From: Pseudogemmobacter humi
GTDB taxonomy: Bacteria; Pseudomonadota; Alphaproteobacteria; Rhodobacterales; Rhodobacteraceae
Assembly (NCBI RefSeq): GCF_900609055.1
Contig: NZ_UXAW01000062.1
Span: 1-38,788 of the forward strand
Direction: 5' to 3'
DNA length: 38,788 nucleotides
The position numbers were made by a program, and so were the translations under genes. A model generated the notes under the pieces. The model was not told where the DNA came from and ran no database searches. It was given only the letters and a program-made list of their open reading frames with translations. Of this stretch, positions 9,116 to 19,900 are shown in pieces. Position 1 is the first letter of the stretch. Every line of letters begins with the position of its first letter.

Positions 9116-10059
9116 CAGCGTTTCCCCCGGGCCGGGCGGGGCTGCGGATCCTGGGCGCGGTTCAGGACCACCGCGAGCAGCGGAATCCGCCCCTCGAACA
9201 GCCGCTCGCAGGCGGTGATCTCGGCGGGCGTGGTCCTCGTGCCGTCCACCACCAGCAGCACCGCGTCGACCCTGCCCGCGAGCGAGATCGCATCGTCCGA
9301 GGTCAGCGCGGGCGGCGTGTCGAAAATGATCATGTCGGGTTGCAGCACCTCGCCCATGGCGCGGAGCGTGTCGGCGACCTGGGGGTCTTGCAGCGTCTCG
9401 GCGGCGCGGGAGACCGGCGCCCCGTTCAGCGCCAGCGCCAGATTGCCGCCGATGCGGCGGAACTGCGATTCCAGCGGCTGCTCGCCCATCAGGAAATCGA
9501 GCAGCGGCTGCGCGTCGGTCTGGCCGAACAGGTCCGCCAGTTTCGGTTCGCGCAGGTCGAGATCCATCAGCACGGTGCGGCACGAGGGCAGCCGGCCGAG
9601 CGCCAGCGCCAGATTGGCCGCGACGAAGCTCGCACCGCAGCCCGGGCCGGGCGAGGTGACGGCAAGCCGGTTCCAGCCCTCTTTCGTCATGGCCTGGGCG
9701 ATGCGGGTGCGCAGCATGTCGAAAATGCGGGTCGCCGGGTGCTGTTCCGCTTTTGGGAACAGACCGTTTCGGGCCAGCCGGTCGGGGTTTACCTGCACCT
9801 CGCCAATCGATTCCCACACCCGCGAGGGGTTGGGCGCGGCGAAGTTTTCCGGCGCCAGCATGATCTCGCGTCCGGTGCGCTGGTCCAGCGTCACGGCGGA
9901 TTCGATGCGCGGATGGCCGGGGCGGAACAGCGAGACATAGCCCGGCCGCACCGCGCTGCGGGATTTGCTGCCGGGGTCGCCTTTTCCGCCTGACATCAGG
10001 GGAAGTCCTTCATCCAGGTGAGTTTTTCCGGTGGAGCCCAGGATCTCGTGGCGGCTCAT
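9115..10059 (-). CDS. CpsD/ExoP-type ATPase-like protein with degenerate Walker A
   Basis: This 314-residue protein matches the cytosolic BY-kinase-like partner of Wzz/GumC proteins, which normally autophosphorylates on tyrosine and controls polymer length. After about 105 poorly conserved residues it has T-S-P-G-P-G-C-G-A-S (135-144), where the invariant Walker A lysine should be. Position 143 is Ala, encoded by GCG at 9633-9631. The A' motif L-M-D-L-D-L-R-E-P (Asp166, Asp168) and Walker B I-I-F-D-T-P-P (Asp247) are kept. The C-terminus ends in R-A-R-G-K-R without the usual tyrosine cluster. It may be a regulatory pseudokinase or use an altered ATP site. ATG 10059 is preferred; an upstream ATG at 10134 is possible. 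It is coupled to the Wzz-like gene by TGATG. Confidence 0.85.
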   Translation of the reverse strand: MSRHEILGSTGKTHLDEGLPLMSGGKGDPGSKSRSAVRPGYVSLFRPGHPRIESAVTLDQRTGREIMLAPENFAAPNPSRVWESIGEVQVNPDRLARNGLFPKAEQHPATRIFDMLRTRIAQAMTKEGWNRLAVTSPGPGCGASFVAANLALALGRLPSCRTVLMDLDLREPKLADLFGQTDAQPLLDFLMGEQPLESQFRRIGGNLALALNGAPVSRAAETLQDPQVADTLRAMGEVLQPDMIIFDTPPALTSDDAISLAGRVDAVLLVVDGTRTTPAEITACERLFEGRIPLLAVVLNRAQDPQPRPARGKR

Positions 10060-10309
10060 GGTTCGTTCTGACCCCGACAAAAGGCGCCGCAACGCGCCGC
10101 ACAGAGAAGACACCTCCCGCCGGATGGCGGGCATGACGCCGGAGATTGCCGGAAACGGCGCCCGGGCGCAGCGGCCCGCGGCATCGGTTTTCCGGTCGTT
10201 CCGGGCCCCCGCCCGAGGATCATCGGATAGCAGATCGCGCGCGGAAAATAAAGTCTGCGCATGGGGTTGAGGCCCCCCGGCGCCCCCCGACCTCCTTGGC
10301 TCGCGGGCT

Positions 10310-10338
10310 TTGACAGCCGGGGTCCGGGGGCGTTAGCT
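10310..10338 (+). promoter_or_regulatory. Predicted sigma-70 promoter giving a leaderless mRNA
   Basis: A perfect -35 TTGACA (10310-10315) and a -10-like TTAGCT (10333-10338) are separated by exactly 17 nt. The ATG of the GT2 gene at 10346 starts 7 nt after the -10. Transcription would begin at or next to the start codon, and no Shine-Dalgarno sequence is present. Confidence 0.6.
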
Positions 10339-10345
10339 GGCGGGC

Positions 10346-11341
10346 ATGAGCGCGCTTTCCTCTTCCCCGCCCCCCGTGGTCGATGCCCCTGTGGTCGATG
10401 CTGTGGTGATCGGCCGCAACGAGGGGCTGCGGCTCCTGGCCTGCCTCGCCTCGCTGCAAGGAAGGGTGCGCCGGGTGGTCTATGTCGACAGCGGTTCCAC
10501 CGACGGATCGGCGGCGGCGGCGCAGGCGGCGGGGGCCGAAGTGGTGGCGCTGGACATGCGCCGCCCCTTCACCGCCGCGCGGGCGCGCAATGCGGGGCTG
10601 GCGGTGCTGGAGGCGGCCCGCCCGCGCGCGGATTACGTCCAGGTCCTCGATGGCGATTGCGAGATGCGGCCGGGCTGGATCGCGGCCGCGCTGGCGGCTT
10701 TCGCGGCGCATCCCGGTGCGGTGGTGGTCTGCGGCCGCAGGCGCGAGCGGCAGCCGGAAGCCTCGGTCTGGAACCGGCTTTGCGACCGGGAATGGGACAC
10801 GCCCCCGGGCGAGGCGCGGGCCTGCGGCGGCGATGCGCTGATGCGGCTTGGCCCGGTGCTGGATGCGGGCGGCTACCGCGAGGATCTGATCGCGGGCGAG
10901 GAGCCGGAACTGTGCCTGCGCCTGCGCCGCGCCGGAGGCCAGATCTGGCGGATCGACGCCGAGATGACGCTGCATGATGCGGCGATGACCCGGTTTTCGC
11001 AATGGTGGCGGCGGTCGCGGCGCGCGGGCCACGCTTTCGCCGAAGGGGCGGCGCTGCATGGCGGCGCGCCCGAGCGGCACTGGCGGGCCGAGACGTGGCG
11101 TGCGCTGCTCTGGGGCCTCGGTCTGCCGCTGGCGGCGGTGGTCCTCGGGCTGATCCATCCGCTGGGCTGGCTGGTGCTTGCGGCCTGGCCTTTGCAGGTT
11201 CTGCGGCTGACGATCCGCTGGCGCGATCCGCAGGCGGCGTTCTTCACCGTGCTGGGCAAGATCCCCGAGGCGCTCGGCGCCCTCGGCTACTGGCGCGACC
11301 GGCTGCGGGGCCGCAGGCGTGGGCTGATCGAATACAAGTGA
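10346..11341 (+). CDS. Glycosyltransferase family 2 with C-terminal membrane helices
   Basis: This inverting GT-A glycosyltransferase of 331 residues probably adds one sugar to the lipid-linked repeat unit. The N-terminal half has V-V-I-G-R-N-E-G (about 20-27), V-Y-V-D-S-G-S-T-D-G-S (about 44-54) and the metal-binding D-G-D motif in Q-V-L-D-G-D-C-E-M. A G-E-E-P-E-L-C-L-R-L-R-R segment, corresponding to the acceptor-side ED motif, follows. A hydrophobic stretch near residues 250-290 suggests membrane attachment. It is transcribed away from the Wzz/CpsD pair and converges with the WecG-like gene after 2 bp. Sugar specificity is unknown. Confidence 0.9.
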   Translation: MSALSSSPPPVVDAPVVDAVVIGRNEGLRLLACLASLQGRVRRVVYVDSGSTDGSAAAAQAAGAEVVALDMRRPFTAARARNAGLAVLEAARPRADYVQVLDGDCEMRPGWIAAALAAFAAHPGAVVVCGRRRERQPEASVWNRLCDREWDTPPGEARACGGDALMRLGPVLDAGGYREDLIAGEEPELCLRLRRAGGQIWRIDAEMTLHDAAMTRFSQWWRRSRRAGHAFAEGAALHGGAPERHWRAETWRALLWGLGLPLAAVVLGLIHPLGWLVLAAWPLQVLRLTIRWRDPQAAFFTVLGKIPEALGALGYWRDRLRGRRRGLIEYK

Positions 11342-11343
11342 CG

Positions 11344-12090
11344 CTAGCGCCGCCGCAGCGCGCGCAAAGCCTCGCCCGGCAGGATGGCGGCGCAGGCGGC
11401 ATAGCGCGGGATCAGCCGGCGCGGCGAGGACAGCGCCCGCCACAGCCATTCCAGCGCCAGCGCCCGGATCCATTGCGGCGCGCGGCGCTGGTGGCCTGAC
11501 AGGAACTCGACCCCGGCGCCGACCGAGGCGAAGCCGAGCTGCGGCGCCAGCCGCCGCCCGAGCGCAGCGAGGCGCTCCTGCTTCGGTGCCCCGAGGGCGA
11601 TCAGGCACAGGCCCGGCCCCAGTTCCGCCAGCCGCGCCAGCGCGGCCCGCGCCGCCTCGCCTTCGGGATCGAACCCCATCGGCGGCGCGATCAGCAGACC
11701 CTGGCGCCAGCCCGGAATGCGCCGCGCGAGGTCCGCGCTCGCCGCGTCCAGCGCCTCTGCGCTCGCCCCCAGCATCGAGACCGGCAGGCCCGCCTGCGCC
11801 GCCGCCTCGCACAGCGGCAGCACCAGATCCGAGCCGGGCATCAGCTCCACCGGCTGCCCGGCCAGGCGCGACAGCCAGACGATGGGATTGCCGTCGGCCA
11901 CCACCATGTCCTGGGCGGCATAGGCGGTGCGGAACCCCGGGTCGCGGTGCAGCTTGACCAGGTGATCGAGGTTCAGCGTCGCCAGCGCGAAGCCCTCGCC
12001 CCGCGCCAGACGCGCGGAAACCCCGGCCAGAAGATCCGGCCGGGCGGCATGGGTGATCGCAATTTCTGTCGTCCCGACCCTGAACCGCAT
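11344..12090 (-). CDS. WecG/TagA/CpsF family glycosyltransferase
   Basis: This 248-residue enzyme belongs to the WecG/TagA/CpsF family, which transfers N-acetylmannosaminuronic acid, ManNAc or related sugars to lipid-linked acceptors. Visible family features are the N-terminal A-T-L-N-L-D-H-L-V-K-L block, V-V-A-D-G-N-P-I-V-W-L-S-R (the conserved D-G-x-P motif), the L-G-A-S-A-E segment, and C-L-I-A-L-G-A-P-K-Q-E near residues 165-175 (the G-x-P-x-Q-E signature). The start at 12090 follows a GGGGG-rich ribosome site. A longer in-frame start at 12150 would overlap the region upstream of the Wzy-like gene. It is divergent from that gene. Confidence 0.9.
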   Translation of the reverse strand: MRFRVGTTEIAITHAARPDLLAGVSARLARGEGFALATLNLDHLVKLHRDPGFRTAYAAQDMVVADGNPIVWLSRLAGQPVELMPGSDLVLPLCEAAAQAGLPVSMLGASAEALDAASADLARRIPGWRQGLLIAPPMGFDPEGEAARAALARLAELGPGLCLIALGAPKQERLAALGRRLAPQLGFASVGAGVEFLSGHQRRAPQWIRALALEWLWRALSSPRRLIPRYAACAAILPGEALRALRRR

Positions 12091-12241
12091 CCGGCCCCCT
12101 TTCGCGCAGAGCCTACCCGGCAGAGCCGGCGAAATCGACCGCCCCAGCATGGCAACAGAATGTTTCCCGCTGCGCGCCGGCGTGACGGGCCGGCGAGATC
12201 CGTGCTATCCCAAGGCCTGTCGCCGCCCGGATGAGACCGCT

Positions 12242-13645
12242 TTGGACATCACCCCCACCCCGATCGCCTGGATCGCGCTGCTGGCCTGGCCCGCGGTGGT
12301 CTGGGTGCTTTACGACCGGATGGGGCCGGGGCGCGCGCTGATCTGGTCGGTGCTGGGCGCCTATATGTTCCTGCCGGAGCTGTTGCGGCTCGATCTGCCG
12401 ATGCTGCCGGATTTCGACAAGCATACTTTGCCCGCGCTGGCGGCGGCGGTGATCTCCTGGCGCAGGCTGGGCCGGACGCTGCCGGTGCTGACCGGCAGCC
12501 GGCTGACCACGTTTCTGATCGGGCTGTTCGTGATCTCGCCCTTCGTCACGGTTCTGGGGAACACCGATCCCATCGTGCTGCGCCCGGGGCTGGAGGTGCC
12601 GGGCCTGCGCGCCTACGACAGCCTCGCCACGGTGGCGATGCAAGGGCTCTATGTCCTGCCGCTGTTCCTCGCGCGGCGCGATCTGGCCAGCCCCGAGGCC
12701 CTGCGCGACCTGCTGATCGCGCTGCTGACCGGCGGGCTGCTCTATACGCTGCCCCTGCTGATCGAGGCCGAGCTGTCGCCGCAGCTTCACACCTGGATCT
12801 ACGGCTATTTCCAGCACGATTTCGCCCAGGCCCTGCGCTTCGGCGGCTTCCGCCCCTTCGTCTTCATGCCGCATGGGCTGTGGGTGGCGTTCTTCATGCT
12901 GTGCTGTCTGATGGCCTCGGTGGCGTTGCTGAGGATGGGTCCGGCGCCGCGGCGGCCTGCGCTGCTGCTGGTGTTCCTGCTGTTTTGCGCGTTGCTGGTG
13001 ATCTGCAAATCCTTCGGCCCGCTGGCCTATGCGCTGCTGGCACTGCCGCTGCTGTTCGTCGCCACCCCGCGCCAGCAGGTGCTGATCGCGGCGGGGCTGG
13101 CGGCGATGGTGATGCTCTACCCGCTTCTGCGGGGCGCCCATCTGGTGCCGGTGCAGAGCATCGTCGATTTCGCCGCCCGGCTGAGCGAGGAGCGCGCGCT
13201 TTCCTTCCACTTCCGCCTGACGAACGAGGATGCGCTGCTTGCGCGCGCGGCCGAGCGGCCCCTGTTCGGCTGGGGCGGCTACGGGCGGGGCTTTCTCTTC
13301 AACATCGAGACCGGCGCCCATCTGACCATCGCCGACGGCGCCTGGATCATCCAGATCGGCGCTTATGGCTGGCTGGGCTACCTGGCCGAATTCGGCCTGT
13401 TGTGCCTGCCCCTGTGGCTGATGGCGCGCGAGGCGCTGGTCCGCGGGGCGCGGATCGCGCCGCAGGCGGCGGCGCTGGCGCTGATGCTGGCGTTCAACCT
13501 GGTCGATCTTTTGCCCAATGCCACGCTGACGCCTTTGACCTGGCTGATCGCCGGGGCGGTGCTGGGCCATGCCGAGGCTTTGAGCGCGGCGCGGCGGGCG
13601 GTGCCGCAAGCCGGGGCTGCGGCCGGGCGCCGCACCGTGATCTGA
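12242..13645 (+). CDS. Wzy/O-antigen-ligase-like polytopic membrane protein
   Basis: This very hydrophobic protein has about ten membrane helices and a larger extracytoplasmic loop after the middle. That is the layout of O-antigen polymerases (Wzy) and WaaL-type ligases. A loop segment with F-H-F-R-L-T-N-E-D-A-L-L, followed by F-G-W-G-G-Y-G-R-G, resembles the conserved H...GWGG-type loop of ligase/polymerase-domain proteins. The start is uncertain. TTG 12242 begins directly before the first helix (M-D-I-T-P-T-P-I-A-W) and gives 467 residues. ATG 12149 would add 31 polar residues. The frame also runs back to 12053, overlapping the divergent gene. As the only such protein in the window it is the best candidate polymerase. 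Confidence 0.82.
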   Translation: MDITPTPIAWIALLAWPAVVWVLYDRMGPGRALIWSVLGAYMFLPELLRLDLPMLPDFDKHTLPALAAAVISWRRLGRTLPVLTGSRLTTFLIGLFVISPFVTVLGNTDPIVLRPGLEVPGLRAYDSLATVAMQGLYVLPLFLARRDLASPEALRDLLIALLTGGLLYTLPLLIEAELSPQLHTWIYGYFQHDFAQALRFGGFRPFVFMPHGLWVAFFMLCCLMASVALLRMGPAPRRPALLLVFLLFCALLVICKSFGPLAYALLALPLLFVATPRQQVLIAAGLAAMVMLYPLLRGAHLVPVQSIVDFAARLSEERALSFHFRLTNEDALLARAAERPLFGWGGYGRGFLFNIETGAHLTIADGAWIIQIGAYGWLGYLAEFGLLCLPLWLMAREALVRGARIAPQAAALALMLAFNLVDLLPNATLTPLTWLIAGAVLGHAEALSAARRAVPQAGAAAGRRTVI

Positions 13646-13749
13646 GCGGGGATCTGAACGGGGTCTGAGCGCCCGCGATTGTCGCCTCACAGCGTCCAGT
13701 GGCAGGCGAAAGCGGGCGGCGCGGACAACCCTGGGGCGGGTAATCCCCT

Positions 13750-13796
13750 GAATTGTGGCGGGATTGCGGCATTTCCCCCGGCATTGTCGCCAATGC
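13750..13796. promoter_or_regulatory. Inverted repeat and shared motif upstream of the PKS
   Basis: The 270-bp spacer before the PKS gene contains GAATTGTGG (13750-13758), the same nonamer found before the exoY-like gene. It also contains a perfect palindrome GCATTG-tcgc-CAATGC (13781-13796), whose ATTG/CAAT core resembles the palindrome at 6186-6199. It may be a shared operator; the regulator is unknown. No strong -35/-10 pair was found, although a TAGATT at 13851-13856 could serve as a -10. Confidence 0.35.
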
Positions 13797-13915
13797 GGAC
13801 AAGAAGCCGCGCCGGGGGCTTGCGGGGTAGGACCGGGGCGCGATTCAGGCTAGATTCCGCGGATGCGGCAGGGGCTCCGGCGATGACCGCCGGACAGCCT
13901 CGGACCCGGGACGAT

Positions 13916-16900
13916 ATGATGAGTGATCAGACGCACGACCCTTCCGGCCTGACTGCCACCGACATCGCCATTGTCGGCATGGCGGCGCATCTGCCGGGGG
14001 CGGCGGATATCGGCGCCTATTGGCAGAACCTGAAAGCCGGGGTCGAATCGATCCGCGTCCTGACCGAGGCCGAGCTGCTGGCGGCTGGCGAGAGCCCGCA
14101 GACCCTGCGCCGCCCGAATTACGTGCCCGCCGCCGCGCCGCTCGACGGGTTCGAGACGTTCGATGCGGATTTCTTCGGTTTCTCGCCGAAAGAGGCGGCG
14201 ATCCTCGATCCGCAGCACCGCCAGTTCCTGGAGGTCGCCTGGGAGGCGCTGGAAAACGCCGGCCACCCGCCCGAGGGCTTCCCCGGCGCGATCGGGGTCT
14301 GGGCCGGCTGCGGCATGGGGTCTTACTTTTACTTCAACCTCTGCTCGAACCGCGATCTGGTCGAACAGACCGGCATGTTCCTCTTGCGCCACACCGGCAA
14401 CGACAAGGATTTCCTCGCCACCCGGGTCAGCCATATCCTCGATCTGCGCGGGCCTTCGGTCAACGTCCAGACCGCCTGCTCCACCAGCCTCGTCGCGGTG
14501 CATTACGCGGCGCAGGCGCTGCTTACGGGCGAATGCGACATGGCGCTGGCGGGCGGCGTGACCATCGAACTGCCGCACCGCCGCGGCTATCTTCACCAGG
14601 AGGGCGAGATCCTGTCGCCCGATGGCCATTGCCACGCTTTCGACCACCGGGCGCAGGGCACGGTGTTCGGCTCGGGCGCGGGCTGCGTGGTGCTGCGCCG
14701 CGCCACGGATGCCCTGCGCGACGGCGACCATATCTGGGCGATTATCAAGGCCAGCGCGATCAACAACGATGGCGCGGCGAAGGCGGGCTATCTGGCGCCC
14801 TCGGTCGATGGCCAGGCCGCCTGTATCGCCGAGGCGCAGGCGCTGGCGGGGATCACATCCGACACGGTGAGCTATGTCGAATGCCACGGCACCGGCACCT
14901 ATCTGGGCGATCCGATCGAGGTGGCGGCGCTGACCCAGGCCTTCCGCGAGAGCGCGGATGCCAAGGGCCATTGCCGGATCGGCTCGGTCAAGACCAACAT
15001 CGGCCATCTCGACACCGCCGCCGGGGTGGCGGGGCTGATCAAGGTGGCTTTGTCGCTGCATCACCGCGAACTGCCGCCGAGCCTCGGCTATGAGGCGCCG
15101 AACCCCGCCATCGACTTTGAAAGCTCGCCGTTCCTCGTGAACGACCGGCTGACGCCGTGGCAGGCGCCGGTCCTGCGCGCCGGGGTCAATTCGCTGGGCG
15201 TCGGCGGCACCAATGCCCATGCGGTGCTGGAGGAAGCCCCCGCCCGCGCGGCCGCCGAGGACAGCGACTGGCCGTTCCAGCCCATCGTGATTTCCGCGCG
15301 CAGCAAAGCGGCGCTCGACGCCCAGGCCGCGCGGCTGGCGGCGCATCTGCGCGCCCACCCGGAGCAGCCGCTGGCCGATGTGGCTTTCACGCTGAAGGAA
15401 GGCCGCCGGGCGTTCGGGATGCGCCGGGTGCTGGTGGCACGCTCGCATGCCGAGACCGCCGACCTGCTGGAAGGCGCCAATCCGCGCCTCGTGTTCAGCC
15501 ACGACCATCTCAGCGAGGCGCCCGGTGTCGTCTTCATGTTCCCCGGCGGCGGGGCGCAATATGCCGGCATGGCGCGCGATCTTTACGAGACCGAGCCGGT
15601 GTTCGCCGACTGGATCGACCGCGGCCTTGCCGTGCTGCAACCGAGGCTCGACTACGATCTGCGCGCGCTCTGGCTGCCCGCGAAGGGCGAGGAGGCGGCG
15701 GCAGAGGCCGCGCTGAAACGCCCCTCGGTGCAATTGCCGCTGATCATGATCGTGGAATATGCGCTGGCGAAGCTATACGAGGCCTGGGGCGTGACGCCGG
15801 AAATCCTCGTCGGCCATTCGATGGGCGAGAACACCGCCGCCGCTTTGGCCGGGGTGATGTCGTTCGAGGATTGCATCGGCCTTGTCCATCTGCGCGGGCG
15901 GCTGTTCGACACCGTGCCCGCGGGCGGGATGCTGTCGGTGCCGCTGCCGGAGTCCGATCTGGCGCGGTATTGGGCCGGGGATCTCGACATGGCCTCGGTC
16001 AACGCGCCGGGGCTCTGCGTGGTCTCGGGGCCGGATGCGGCGCTGGACGCGCTGGCGGCGCGGCTGGCGGCGGATGAGATCGAGACGCAACGGATCGCCA
16101 TCGACATCGCCGCCCATTCGCGGATGCTGGAGCCGATCCTCGCGGCTTTCGGCGACTATCTGCGCGGGATTTCTCTGAACCCGCCGCGCATCCCGATTGT
16201 GTCGAACCGCTCGGGCCGGGTGCTTACCGATTCCGAGGCGACAAGCCCCGACTATTGGGTCGCGCATCTGCGGGGCACGGTGTATTTCCGCGACTGCCTT
16301 ACGACGCTGACCGAGGTGCCGGGCCGGGTTTACGTCGAGATGGGGCCGGGCCGGGCGCTGTCCTCGCTGGCGCAGGCCAACGGCGTGGCTGCGGGCTGTG
16401 TCGTTCCCGCTCTGCGCCACCCCGGGCAGGAGGTGGGCGACGATGCCTGGCATGTCGCCAGCATCGCCCGGCTCTGGGCCTGCGGCGTGGCGGCGGACTG
16501 GTCGCAGATCTGGGGCGGGCGGACGCGCAACCGCGTGCCGCTGCCGGGCTACGCCTTCCAGCGCAAGCCCTGGTTCATCGAGCCGGGCCGCACCGCGGTT
16601 GCCGCGCCGGATGAGCCCGAGCGGAGCGACGATCTCACCGCCTGGGGCTGGAAGCCGCATTGGAAACCCGCCCCCGCCGGTTTCGACATCGAGGATCTGG
16701 CGGAAAGCCCGCCGGAGACCTGGCTGATCTTCGCGGATGCGGCAGGGCTTTGCGGGGCTGCGGCGGAACGGCTGGCGGCGGTGGGCCATCGGGTGATCCG
16801 GGTGCTGCCGGGCGATACTTTCGCGCGCATGGGCGAGGAGCGCTATACGCTGGCGCCCGAGCGGGGGCGCGAGGGTTATGACCTCTTGATCCGCGATCTG

Positions 16901-19900
16901 GCGGGGCGGGGGCTGGTGCCCTCGCGCATCCTGCACGGCTGGCTGGTGACGAAAGACGAGAGCTTCCGCCCTGGCTCGAGTTTCGGGCATCGCAACCTGG
17001 AACAGGGGTTCTGGTCGGTGCTGTTCCTGTTGCAGGCGCTGGCCGGGGAAAACCTCGCCCGCGATCTGAAGATCACCGTGCTGACGAATGGCGCGGCGCA
17101 GGTCAGGGCCGAGACTTTGACCTGGCCGGGGAAGGCGATGGTCATGGGCCCGGTGCGGGTGGCGCCGCGCGAGTTTTCCGGCGTGGAAGTGTCGGCGCTG
17201 GATCTGGAACTGCGCGACCCGGCGCGGCTTGCGGGTTTCGTGCTGGAAGAGGCGCTGGCCGATGGTTCTGCCGTTGCCGCGCTGCGCGGCGAGCGGCGCT
17301 ATGAGCAGGGGGTGAAGCCCGCACCGCTGCCCGAGGAGCGGCTGGACCTGCCCGAGGGCGCGCATGTGCTGATCACCGGCGGCTTCGGCGGCATCGGGCT
17401 GACGCTTGCCGAGGATCTGATCCGCCGCCATCGGGTGAAGATCACCCTGATCGCCCGCGGCGCGCTGCCCGAGGGTGCGGCCCGCGCGGCCTGGCTGGCG
17501 GGCCATGCGCCCGACGATCCGGTCTCGCGCCGCCTTATGGCGCTGGCGCGGCTGGAGGCTCTGGGCGGCGAGGTCCATGTTGCGCGCGCCGATGTGGCCA
17601 ATCTGTTCGAGATGCAGGCCGCGCGCGACGAGGGGATGCGCCGCTTCGGGCCGGTTCATGCGGTGATCCATGCCGCGGGCGTGGTCGCCGACGGGCCCCT
17701 GATGGTGAAACCAGCGGCCGAGGTGGAAGAGGTTTTCGCGCCGAAGCTGCACGGGACCGAGGTGCTGGACCGGCTGTTCCCGGACGGGTCCATCGCGCTG
17801 ATGGTGCTGTTTTCCTCGACCTCGGCGCTGACCGGCCCGGCGGGGCAGGTCGATTACGTGGCCGCGAACGAATATCTCAACGCTTATGCGAAGGCGCGCG
17901 CCGGGGGCGCGACGCGGGTGGTGGCGCTGAACTGGGGGATCTGGCAGGGCGTCGGCATGGCGGCCGAAAACCTCGCCGACCGGCTGGGCCGGCCCGAGGC
18001 GCCGCGTCTGCCGGTCGCCCGGCCGATGCTGACGGAGGCCGGGTTCGACGCGCGCGGCAACCGGGTGTTTTACGGCGAGTTTTCCACCCGGGACTGGCTG
18101 TTCGACGGCCATCGCACGGCAGAGGGCCAGGCTCTGCTGCCGGGCACCGGCTATCTGGAACTTGCCGCCGAGGCCTGGGCGGAACAGGGCGAGGCGGGCG
18201 GGTTCGAGCTGCGCGATCTGACCTTCTTCCGCGCGCTGGATCTGGCCGAAGGAGAGCGCCGCGCGGTTCGGGTGCGGCTGAGCCGCACGGGCGAGGGCTA
18301 TGGATTCGAGGTGCAGTCGCAGGTGACGGTGGCCGGGCGGACCGGCTGGCAGACCCATGCCAGCGCGCGCCTCTTGCCGCAGGACGCGATCCCGCCGGGG
18401 ATCGACCCCGGCAGGATCGCGGCGCGGCTGCGCGCGCCCGAAACCGGCCAGGGGCTCGCCAGTCCTCAGGAGAGATTCCTCTCCTTCGGCGCGCGCTGGC
18501 GGGTGCTGCAATCGCGCGCGTTCGGCGAGGGCGAGGGGCTCGCGCGGCTCACGCTGCCCGCGGCGTTCCGCGCCGAGCCGGGCGAGGGCTGGCTGGCGCA
18601 TCCCGCGCTGATGGATCTGGCGACCGGCTGGGCGATGGAGCTGATCCAGGGCTACCGGCCGGACCGGCTCTGGGTGCCGGTGAGCTACGGCAGCGCCAGG
18701 GTTTACGGGCCGGTGCCGGCCGATCTGGTCAGCCATGTCAGGAGCGCCGCGCCGAACAGCCTGGACAAGCCGACGGCGGTGTTCGACATCACGCTGGCCA
18801 CGCCCGGGGGCCGGGTGGTGGCGGAGATCAGCGGCTTCACCATCCGGCGGCTCGACGGGGCGCTGACCTTCCCGCCGCCCGATCCGCGCGGGCTGGAGAG
18901 CGAGGCGGCTCAGGCAGAGCTCTCGCCCGCCGAGGAGCGGCTGGTCGCCGCCTTCCGCCAGGGCATCCGCCCCGCCGAGGGGGCCGAGGCTTTCGGGCGC
19001 GCGCTGAACGCGGGGCTGTCGCAGATCGTGGTCTCCTCGCTCGACCTGCCGGCGCTGATCCGCCAGGCGGGCGCGCCGCAGATGCGGGCCGGGAGCCAGG
19101 CCTTCGAGCGGCCCGAGTTGGAGAATGATTACATAGCCCCTCGCGACGACATCGAGCGCAGCCTCGCGGGCTTCTGGCAGGAGCTGCTCGGGGTGGGTCA
19201 GGTCGGCGTCGAGGACAGTTTCTTCGACCTCGGCGGCCACAGTCTGATCGCGGTGCGGCTGTTTGCCATGGTCAGGAAAACCTGGGCGGTGGATTTCCCG
19301 ATCTCGGTCCTGTTCGAGGCGCCGACCGTTGCCGCCTGCGCCGCGATGATCCGCGAGGCGGCGGGGATCGGCGAGGACAGCGCGGCGCAGGCGCCCGCGA
19401 AACCCGCCCGCCGCTTTACCCATCTGGTGCCGATGCACCAGGGCGAAGGGGGCGCCGGGACGCCGTTCTTCCTGGTGGCCGGGATGTTCGGCAATGTGCT
19501 GAACCTGCGGCATCTGGCGCAACTGGCAGGACACGACCGGCCGTTCTACGGCCTCCAGGCCCGCGGACTTTACGGCGAGGACAGACCACATGACAATTTC
19601 CCCGGGGCCGCGCGCGATTACATCGCCGAGCTGCGCCAGGTGCAGCCGCGGGGGCCGTATCTTTTGGGCGGCTTCTCGGGCGGCGGGCTGATCGCCTGGG
19701 AGATGGCGCGGCAGCTGGAGGCGGCGGGGGATGAGGTGGCGCTGCTGGTGCTGCTGGACACGCCCTTGCCGATGCGGCCCGCGCTTTCGCGCCGCGACAA
19801 GGTGCTGATCAAGCTGGCTGAGCTGCGCGCGCGCGGGCCGGGCTATCTGGCCGAATGGGCGAGGAACCGCTGGGAATGGGAGAGGCGCGGGCGCCACGCC

